Shown: one piece after another, positions 8,528-15,213 of the stretch
How the letters are laid out: each line of letters begins with the position of its first letter
How positions within the stretch are numbered: position 1 is the stretch's first letter
From: Halosimplex halophilum
GTDB lineage: Archaea > Halobacteriota > Halobacteria > Halobacteriales > Haloarculaceae
DNA: 64,000 nt
Assembly (NCBI RefSeq): GCF_004698125.1
Contig: NZ_ML214298.1
Coordinates: 827,972-891,971, forward strand
Direction: 5' to 3'
Position numbers and translations under genes: made by a program
The notes under the pieces: model-generated
Databases searched by the model: none
What the model saw: the letters and a program-made list of their open reading frames with translations, nothing else
Told to the model about the DNA's origin: nothing

Positions 8528-9369
8528 GGAACGTCGCTCAGAACGCCGAACTCGCCCTGTTGCTCGAAGTCGCGGGAACCCCGAAGCCCGGCAACGTCGA
8601 CCGCCGCCGGGAGTACGATGACCTCCGGTTCGAGCACTTCCTCGCCGGCGCTGTCGGGGCTCAGGAGGGGCTCCGGATGGCCGCCGACGGCGAGCCGCTC
8701 GGTGGGTCGTTCCAGCGAGCGATAGAGGGGATGAGCGAGCAGCGCGGCGGCAACACCCAGTTCGGCGCGATCCTGCTCCAGCTCCCGCTCGTCGCGGCTG
8801 CGGGCGACGACGACCGGGAACTGTCGCCCGAGGGTGCAACGGCGGTGGTCGAGTCCACGACCGTCGCCGACGCGGCGGGCTTCTACCGCGCCTTCGAGGC
8901 GGTCGACGTGGCCGTCGACGACCCGCCCGAGGACATGAGCGCGCTGGACGTGCGCCGCGGGGCCGACGCCGTGTCTGCGCTGGAGGAGCGCGGGCTCACG
9001 CTCGCCGACATCATGGAGCGGTCGGCCGACCGCGACGGCGTCGCCCGCGAGTGGGTCGAGGGCTTCGAGCGCACGTTCGCCGCCGCCGAGTCCATCGGAT
9101 CGGGCGACCCCGACCGACCGGTCACCGACCGCGCCGCAGACGCGTTCCTCGAACTGCTGGCCGCCGAGGTCGACACCTTCGTCGTCACCAAACACGGCCG
9201 CGCGACCGCCGAGCGGGCGACCGAGCGCGCGCAGGCGGCGCTCGACGGGGAGGTCGACCCCGAGGAACTCGCCGAGGAGTTCGTCGCCGAGGGGATCAAC
9301 CCGGGCACGACCGCCGACACGGTCGCCGCCGCGCTGTTCGTCGCGCTGGAGCGGGGGCTCGAAATATGA
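8524..9369 (+). CDS. CitG/MdcB-like triphosphoribosyl-dephospho-CoA synthase family protein
   Basis: The GTG at 8524 overlaps the preceding stop and gives a 281-residue protein beginning [33 protein letters not shown]. The TPKPGNVD segment, QRGGNTQFGAILLQLPLV and the late HGRATAE and FVAEGINPGTTADTVAAALFVAL are hallmarks of the CitG/MdcB family. Bacterial members make the prosthetic group precursor of citrate or malonate lyase, but no lyase genes are present here. Archaeal members commonly sit beside cofactor genes, so a phosphoribosyl transfer in a pterin or F420-type pathway is a reasonable inference, not a demonstrated function. Confidence 0.78.
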   Translation: MRNVAQNAELALLLEVAGTPKPGNVDRRREYDDLRFEHFLAGAVGAQEGLRMAADGEPLGGSFQRAIEGMSEQRGGNTQFGAILLQLPLVAAAGDDDRELSPEGATAVVESTTVADAAGFYRAFEAVDVAVDDPPEDMSALDVRRGADAVSALEERGLTLADIMERSADRDGVAREWVEGFERTFAAAESIGSGDPDRPVTDRAADAFLELLAAEVDTFVVTKHGRATAERATERAQAALDGEVDPEELAEEFVAEGINPGTTADTVAAALFVALERGLEI

Positions 9370-9944
9370 CCGGGGAAACGGGCTGGCCCGTCGAACTCTC
9401 GGGCGTCGTCGAGTCGGTCGTCGCCACGCTCGGCCCGAACGACCGCTGGAACGTCGCCGCGCTCGGCCTCCACGCCGGCGACCCGGTCACTGCCCGCACC
9501 TACGGCCGCACGCGCACGCGGCGCAACTTCCGCGAGCGCGACGGCGGGGTCGTCCAGTTCACCCGCGACCCCGTCGCGTTCGTCGACGCCGCGCTCGCGG
9601 TCCACGAGGTCGACGAGCCTGTCCTCGACAGCGCCGACGCCTGGGTCGAGGTCGAGGCCGAGCGCGTCGGGAGCGACCGCGAAGGCGACACCGAGATAGT
9701 GACGTGGGAGCTCCGCCCGACCGACAGCGGCGTCGAGCGACGGGTGGTCCCGACGACGAACCGCGGCTTCTACGCGGTCGTCGAGGCCACTGTCGCGGCC
9801 TCGCGGCTGGACGTGCCGGGCTACGACCGCGGCACGTTGCTCGACCGGCTGGCGTACTTCGAGACCGTCGTCGAGACCGCCGGCGGCGAGCGCGAACGGG
9901 CCGCGTTCGACCGGATCGACGAGTTGGTCGACGCGGAGTGGTGA
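9366..9944 (+). CDS. DUF447 family protein
   Basis: The 192-residue product starts at the ATG overlapping the upstream stop. Recognisable family features are ESVVATLGPNDRWNVAALGLH near the N-terminus, an RTYGRTRTRRNF segment, and TTNRGFYAVVEATVAASRL toward the C-terminus, matching the DUF447 family as I recall it (probably a flavin-type split barrel). The function is unknown. As last member of the cofD unit it is a candidate accessory enzyme of cofactor synthesis. From memory, DUF447 and CitG-like genes also occur together in methanopterin gene clusters of methylotrophic bacteria, which supports that reading but should be verified. Confidence 0.7.
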   Translation: MTGETGWPVELSGVVESVVATLGPNDRWNVAALGLHAGDPVTARTYGRTRTRRNFRERDGGVVQFTRDPVAFVDAALAVHEVDEPVLDSADAWVEVEAERVGSDREGDTEIVTWELRPTDSGVERRVVPTTNRGFYAVVEATVAASRLDVPGYDRGTLLDRLAYFETVVETAGGERERAAFDRIDELVDAEW

Positions 9945-9999
9945 TCTGACGTGGATCTTCTGCGGTCGACAAACCGATCACGAATGTGGCCTCTTTCGT

Positions 10000-10285
10000 C
10001 ACCGCGAACAGCGTGAAAGCCCCCGATTGCTCCGGTCCCGGGGCTCGTTGCGCTCCTCGGTCGTTACACTCCCTGCGGTGCTTACGTCGCCCGGGTTCCC
10101 GGAGCAATCGGCCCCTTTCATTCCCACCCGCGTCGGCTGGCCGGTCAGTCTGTGCGGGCAGGAATGAAAGGGGCGACGCGTTCGACGAAGCCCGACGAGG
10201 CAAGCACTGGAACGAGCGAAGCGAGTGAAGCGCGCAGCGAGGCGCGCGAGTCGAACGCGTCGGGGCTTTCACGCTGTTTGCGGTG
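10000..10285. repeat. Inverted-repeat cloverleaf element (four-way junction)
   Basis: Within the 438-base gap between DUF447 and moxR, four sets of inverted repeats abut exactly. The outer stem 10000-10023/10262-10285 pairs over 24 positions with one G-T wobble. Arm 1 is 10024-10035/10099-10110 (CGATTGCTCCGG), arm 2 is 10111-10124/10161-10174 (GCCCCTTTCATTCC) and arm 3 is 10175-10185/10251-10261 (GACGCGTTCGA). No base is left unpaired at the junction. Arm 1 has a further CCCGGG/CCCGGG stem (10037-10042/10090-10095). No credible gene overlaps it. Its TGAAAGGGGCGACGCG motif resembles one in the repeats at 3279 and 63041. Confidence 0.85.
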
Positions 10286-10382
10286 CTGGCGTCCCTGTCT
10301 GCTGCCGGAGTCCTCGTGCGGTCGCAAGTTCGCCCGACTCCGAGGCCGAAAGCATTTGGTCGGACGGTCCCGGACGGCGTGT

Positions 10383-11342
10383 ATGGACTACGACGAGGCG
10401 GGGCGGGTCTGCCGGCGGATCCTCGACGCGGTGGGCGAGGCGGTCATCGCCGACGACCGGTTCCTGGAGCAGGTCCTGACGGGCGTCCTCGCGCAGGGTC
10501 ACGTCCTGCTGGAGGACGTGCCCGGGACGGGCAAGACGCTGACGGCGCGGTCGTTCGCCAGCGCGCTCGGGCTGTCGTTCTCGCGCGTGCAGTTCACGCC
10601 CGACCTGCTGCCCTCGGACATCACGGGGTCGAACGTCTACAACGAGGCGACCGGCGACTTCGAGTTCGTGCCGGGACCGGTCTTCTCGAACGTCGTGCTG
10701 GCCGACGAGATCAACCGCGCGCCGCCGAAGACCCAGGCCGCGCTGCTGGAGGCGATGGGCGAGGGCCAGGTCACCGTCGACGGCGAGACGACGGCGCTGC
10801 CAGACCCCTTTTTCGTCATCGCGACGCAGAACCCCATCGAGCAGGAGGGCACGTTCGGCCTGCCCGAAGCCCAGCGCGACCGCTTCGTGTTCAAGCTCGC
10901 GATGGGGTATCCGGGGTTCGACGACGAGCGGACGCTGATCGACCGCCGCGCCGACCGGACGAGCAAGTCGCCGAGCGTCGACCCGGTGGTCGACCCGGAG
11001 ACCGTCGGGGAGCTGCAGGCGGTCCCCGAGACCGTCTCCGTCGACGGGAAACTGCGGGACTACGTGGTCGAAATCGGGCGGGCGACCCGCGAGGACGACC
11101 GCGTCGACGTGGGCGTCTCGCCGCGGGGCGTCCAGCGGCTGTTCGAGGCCGCGCGGGCGGCGGCCGTCATCGAGGGGCGCAGCTACGTCGTCCCCGAGGA
11201 CGTGCGCCGGGTCGTCCACGCGACGTTCGCCCACCGGCTCGTGCTGACGACGGAGGCGAGCGTCCGCGACGCCGACCCGGCCGACGTCGTCGACGACGTG
11301 CTGGAGCGGGTCGCCGTGCCGGCCGTCGACGAGTCGCGGTAG
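10383..11342 (+). CDS. MoxR-family AAA+ ATPase
   Basis: The 319-residue protein is a MoxR/RavA-type AAA+ ATPase: Walker A DVPGTGKT (about residues 45-52), the MoxR-specific RVQFTPDLLPSDITG, Walker B NVVLADEINRAPPKTQAALLEAM, sensor VIATQNPIEQEGTFGLPEAQRDRF and a C-terminal lid. MoxR proteins act as chaperones that mature protein or enzyme complexes, usually encoded beside DUF58 and transglutaminase genes. Here the partners lie immediately downstream but on the opposite strand, convergent, rather than in the same operon. The frame is open upstream through the cloverleaf element, but homology begins at the ATG at 10383. Confidence 0.92.
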   Translation: MDYDEAGRVCRRILDAVGEAVIADDRFLEQVLTGVLAQGHVLLEDVPGTGKTLTARSFASALGLSFSRVQFTPDLLPSDITGSNVYNEATGDFEFVPGPVFSNVVLADEINRAPPKTQAALLEAMGEGQVTVDGETTALPDPFFVIATQNPIEQEGTFGLPEAQRDRFVFKLAMGYPGFDDERTLIDRRADRTSKSPSVDPVVDPETVGELQAVPETVSVDGKLRDYVVEIGRATREDDRVDVGVSPRGVQRLFEAARAAAVIEGRSYVVPEDVRRVVHATFAHRLVLTTEASVRDADPADVVDDVLERVAVPAVDESR

Positions 11343-11367
11343 CCCGCCGGACCGGGTCCTCTCCGGA

Positions 11368-13044
11368 CTATCGCAGCGCGCCGACGAGCAACAGGAGTCC
11401 GGCGACGACGACCGCGAGGGCGAAGGGGACGGTCGTCACGTCGGCGATGGTGGCGTTCGCGGCGACCCGGTGGGCAACCGCGGCGAACCCCGCGGCGCCG
11501 ACGCCGACGGCGAGTGTCGCGCCGACGTGGACCGACTCGGGGGCGAGCGTGTCGGCGCCCCTGCCGACCTCCCGACCGAGCGCGGCGCCGTACTCGCCGG
11601 CGTCCCAGACGACGAAAGCGGCGACGACCCCGCCGAGGACGAGGGGTGGGCCGGCGTCCGCGCCGGGGGCGAACGCGGCGGCGACGAAGATACCGGCGGC
11701 CGCGAGCGCCGGGCCGGGCGCCGACTCGGGGAGCGCGCCGGTGCTCGCGACCAGCGCGAGCGCCAGCGAGAGCGCGGCGGTCATGCCGACGAGGACGGCC
11801 GCGAGCGTCGTGACGACGGGGAGCGACCCGTAGAACTCGACGACCGCGTCGGACTGGCGGACGAAGACCGTCTCGAAGCCGCCGGGGAGCGCGTCGGCGA
11901 CGAACGCCAGCGTCGGTCCGAGGACGACCCCGTGGGCGGCGACGGCGAGCGCGACGACCGCGCCGCCGCCGACGAACGGCGTGAGCGCGACGGCGGCGTC
12001 GGCCGCGTCCGTCCGCGCCAGGCGACCGAGCAGCCAGACGACGGCGGCGGTCCCGCCCGCGACGAGGACTGTCGCGAGCAGCAGCGCGCGCAGTCCGTGG
12101 TTCGCGGTCACGGCCGCGAGGAGGTCGTAGACGCCCGGGGAGAGCAGCGACCGCAGGTCCGCCGGCGCGAGGACGACCTCGACGAGCGTCACCGGGAGGG
12201 CGAACGCGGTGACGACGAGCGTCCGGCGGGCCGCGCGGACGACGGCGTCGGCGGTCGCCTCGACGCGGTCGTCGGTCCGCGGCGTCGACAGCTCGGCGAC
12301 GGGGAGCGCGTCGACGCCGCGGGCGACCGCCAGCGACGCCGCCGCGAGGAGGGCGGCGAACGTGAGCAGGTGCGTCCGTCCGGGGACCGGCGCGACGACC
12401 GCGCCGACGGCCCCGGCGACCCGCTCGGCGAGCGGCGCGAACACCGGCGCCTCGCCCGCCCCGCCGAGGCGGGCGAGGAGCGTGGTCAGGAGCATGAGCG
12501 CGGCGACGACCAGCGGGACGACGAACGTCTTGACCGCGAGCTTCGCGTACGCCCGGACCGTCGCCGGACGGAGCCGGCCCGCGGCGGTCGCGAACCCGCC
12601 GACCAGCGCGAGTGTCCCGCCGAGGACGACGACGGTGGCGCTGGCGACGCGGAGCCCGCGGGGGCGGATCTGGGCGACCTCCGGGACCGGGTACGCCGCG
12701 GCGAGCAGGGCGAGGAACGTGTAGCCGACGGCGACCGCGAAGCTCGCCCCGACGCCGAGCGCGAGCACGCCCGCGGCTGCGGTCGCGGTACCGCGCCACC
12801 GGTCGCGGTCGACCAGCCACAGGCTCGCCGCGAACGCCGCCGCGTGGGCGACCGCGACGACGGCCGGGAGCGTCGGCGCGACCCGTCCCATCAGCGCGAC
12901 GGCCGCCGCCAGCGTGACGACGAGCACGACCGCGGCGCTGGCCCGTGTCGGCAGTTCGGTCGCCGTCGACTGCCCGGACCGGGCCGACAACTCGGTCCCG
13001 CCCCCCTCGCCGTCCGCCGGGGCGTCACGGTGGTCGTCAGCCAT
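11368..13044 (-). CDS. Polytopic membrane protein of the MoxR/DUF58 cluster
   Basis: The 558-residue protein has a short hydrophilic N-terminus, then around a dozen Ala/Val/Leu-rich transmembrane segments running to the C-terminal end (VPFALAVVVAGLLLLVGALR). It is the last gene of the operon that begins at 18158 and overlaps the DUF58 gene by 8 bases. Haloarchaeal MoxR clusters often contain such a protein, probably the family now listed as DUF7519 (name from memory). It has no catalytic motif, so a structural or transport role in a membrane complex with DUF58 and transglutaminase is inferred only from context. Confidence 0.75.
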   Translation of the reverse strand: MADDHRDAPADGEGGGTELSARSGQSTATELPTRASAAVVLVVTLAAAVALMGRVAPTLPAVVAVAHAAAFAASLWLVDRDRWRGTATAAAGVLALGVGASFAVAVGYTFLALLAAAYPVPEVAQIRPRGLRVASATVVVLGGTLALVGGFATAAGRLRPATVRAYAKLAVKTFVVPLVVAALMLLTTLLARLGGAGEAPVFAPLAERVAGAVGAVVAPVPGRTHLLTFAALLAAASLAVARGVDALPVAELSTPRTDDRVEATADAVVRAARRTLVVTAFALPVTLVEVVLAPADLRSLLSPGVYDLLAAVTANHGLRALLLATVLVAGGTAAVVWLLGRLARTDAADAAVALTPFVGGGAVVALAVAAHGVVLGPTLAFVADALPGGFETVFVRQSDAVVEFYGSLPVVTTLAAVLVGMTAALSLALALVASTGALPESAPGPALAAAGIFVAAAFAPGADAGPPLVLGGVVAAFVVWDAGEYGAALGREVGRGADTLAPESVHVGATLAVGVGAAGFAAVAHRVAANATIADVTTVPFALAVVVAGLLLLVGALR

Positions 13045-14530
13045 GGGATCCCCCCGGGAGCTTCGCCAGCGCGGTCGCCAGCGCGCCCTCGATGGGGTCG
13101 TCGCGGTCCCAGTCGACGGCGGTCGCGCCGGTCGCCGACACGTCCGCCAGCCGGACGGCGCGCTCGTGGCCCGCGACCCGCCGGCCGAGCGACGCCCCGC
13201 CCGTGGCGCCCGGGCTGAGGACCACGACGGGGTACCCGCGGCGGCGCAGGCGGCGGACGACGGAGACCGGCCAGTCGTCGACCAGCGGCGTCACGAGGAC
13301 GACCCGCGCAGCCGGCGGGAACTGCGAGAACAGCAGGTCGACGGCGTCCGTCCCCCCGTCCGGCGTCGCTTCCCCCGGCGGGTCCGCCGGCCGCTGTCGG
13401 TCGGCCGCTCCGTCCCCCTCGCCCGCCGAACCGCCGGCGGTCTGGCCGGCAGTTCCGTCACCCGCGGTCCGGTCGACGCCGGCGGACACACTTCCGGACG
13501 CCGAATCGGTGGCGTCGGTGCCAGCGCCGGCCCCGACCGCTCCCCCGCCGGCGTCGGGGTCGTCGGCGACGCGCTGGACCGCGTCGAACAGCGTCCGGGC
13601 GACCGCGGTCGCGTCGTCGCGCTCGCCGTCGACCCAGGGGACCGGCCCCGCGCCCATCCGGACCGACGGGTCGGCGTCGACGCCGAACGCGGCGACGCTC
13701 GCCGTCACGTCGGCGGCGACCAGCGTCTCGTAGATCCGCTCGGCCGCGTAGCCGCACAGCGACGCCGCCGTGGGCGCGCCGGCGTGGGGCCGGACCCGCC
13801 CGACCGGCCGCGCGTCGACCGCGACGACGACCCTGGCGGCCCGCTCCTCCCGGTAGGAGACCGTCGAGAGCTCCTTCGTCTTCGCGAACCGGCGCCAGTC
13901 GATGCGGGCCATCGAGTCGCCCGGGCGGTACTCCCGCGTCGAGTGGAACTCCAGGCCCTCGCCGCCGCTGTCGGTCGGGTGCGTCCCCGCGCGCAGCGGC
14001 GTCGTCGACCCGGCCGGCGCCGCCGACACCGGGTCCAGCGACGACAGCTCCCGCTCGCCCGCCGCGGGGACGGTCTCGGTGACGAGGCGGTTCGCGCCCA
14101 GCGACCGCAGGCGGACGACCGGGTCGGCGAACGCGAAGTCCCCGCGCCTGGCCACCACGTCGTAGGCGACCGTCGCCGACTCGCCCGGCCTGAGGACGAC
14201 CGAGCCCCGCGGCGATCCGTCGACGACCGCCAGGTCGTCCGGTACGCCGTCGACCACGCGCACGTCCGGTAGCGTCGCTTCGGAGACGTTCTCGACGGTG
14301 AGCCGGACCGTCACCCGCTCGCCGGGCGGCGGCGTCGCCGACGCGAACGACCGCTCGACCCTGACCGCGGCGTCGGCCGGCACCGACGAGACGGCGCCGT
14401 AGACGACGTACGAGAGCGGGACCGCCGTCGCCGCGAGCAGGAGCGGCGACGCGTACAGCAGCCCGAGCGCGACGAGCGCCCCGGCCGCGACCGCGCCGAC
14501 CCGAAAGCGGTAGACGCGCTCGTGGCTCAC
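13037..14530 (-). CDS. DUF58 domain-containing membrane protein
   Basis: The 497-residue protein has two N-terminal transmembrane helices (about 10-45), a CARDB-like extracellular segment (about 55-160) and the DUF58 core with GEGLEFHSTREYRPGDSMARIDWRRFAKTKELSTVSYREE at about 200-245 (key residues YRPGD, R.IDW), followed by a von Willebrand-like fold interrupted by a long Gly/Ser/Asp-rich insertion at about 330-395. DUF58 proteins are partners of MoxR ATPases. It overlaps its upstream neighbour by 4 bases and its downstream one by 8, so the operon is tightly coupled. The low-complexity insertion is unusual. Confidence 0.88.
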   Translation of the reverse strand: MSHERVYRFRVGAVAAGALVALGLLYASPLLLAATAVPLSYVVYGAVSSVPADAAVRVERSFASATPPPGERVTVRLTVENVSEATLPDVRVVDGVPDDLAVVDGSPRGSVVLRPGESATVAYDVVARRGDFAFADPVVRLRSLGANRLVTETVPAAGERELSSLDPVSAAPAGSTTPLRAGTHPTDSGGEGLEFHSTREYRPGDSMARIDWRRFAKTKELSTVSYREERAARVVVAVDARPVGRVRPHAGAPTAASLCGYAAERIYETLVAADVTASVAAFGVDADPSVRMGAGPVPWVDGERDDATAVARTLFDAVQRVADDPDAGGGAVGAGAGTDATDSASGSVSAGVDRTAGDGTAGQTAGGSAGEGDGAADRQRPADPPGEATPDGGTDAVDLLFSQFPPAARVVLVTPLVDDWPVSVVRRLRRRGYPVVVLSPGATGGASLGRRVAGHERAVRLADVSATGATAVDWDRDDPIEGALATALAKLPGGSHG

Positions 14531-15213
14531 GCCCCGTCACCCCCGGGATCCGCCCGTCCGCTCGCTCCCGGCCGGTTCCCCGGCTCCGACTCGGCGAGGT
14601 CGTCCAGCGCCGCGACCGTCCGCTCGATCCGCCGCTCGCGCTCGCGCTCGGGGTCGAGCCAGAGGCGGAGCCGCGACCGGAGCGCCGCGACCGGCCCGTC
14701 CGCCTCCGAGAGGAACGCCGCGGCCGTGCGGTCATCGGTCCACGTCCCCTCGGCGACGGCGCGGTCGGCGGCCTCGCGGTCTCTGCCCGCGCGGGTGAGG
14801 CGCGCGACGGCCAGCCGCCGGAGCCGGTCCTCGACCGCCCCGCGCGCTCGCTCGTCGCCGGCGACCGCCCGCTCGACGGACTCGTCGAGCTCGCTAGCTG
14901 CCAGGGTCCCCTCGGGCGCCGTCGCGGTCTCCGGCTCGTCGGCGAGGACGGCCGCGAACCGCCGGCTCGCCGCCGGGGACCCGCCGACCAGCTCCGACTC
15001 GCGCGAGCCCACGGCCGCCCGTAACAGCGAGAGCCCGACCGCGGCGCTCCCGGCGACGAACAGGTCCCGCGGTCCGACGGCCGCGGCCGCGTCCACCAGC
15101 GCCGAGAGCGGCGCCGTCTCGGCGACCGCCGCCGGCGCCGCGACCGCCAGCGCACCCAGCAGCGTCGCGAGGACGCCCAGCCCGCCCAGCGCCGCGCGGA
15201 GCACCCCGCCCAT
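14527..15213 (-). CDS. Small membrane protein between transglutaminase and DUF58 genes
   Basis: The 228-residue protein has two N-terminal hydrophobic helices (about 5-30 and 48-65) and a long charged, helical cytoplasmic part (ELDESVERAVAGDERARGAVEDR and onward). Its ATG shares one base with the stop of the transglutaminase gene, and its stop overlaps the DUF58 start by 4 bases, which fixes the start and shows coupling. Proteins in this position in haloarchaeal clusters are, from memory, labelled DUF7269. Biochemical function unknown. Confidence 0.72.
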   Translation of the reverse strand: MGGVLRAALGGLGVLATLLGALAVAAPAAVAETAPLSALVDAAAAVGPRDLFVAGSAAVGLSLLRAAVGSRESELVGGSPAASRRFAAVLADEPETATAPEGTLAASELDESVERAVAGDERARGAVEDRLRRLAVARLTRAGRDREAADRAVAEGTWTDDRTAAAFLSEADGPVAALRSRLRLWLDPERERERRIERTVAALDDLAESEPGNRPGASGRADPGGDGA

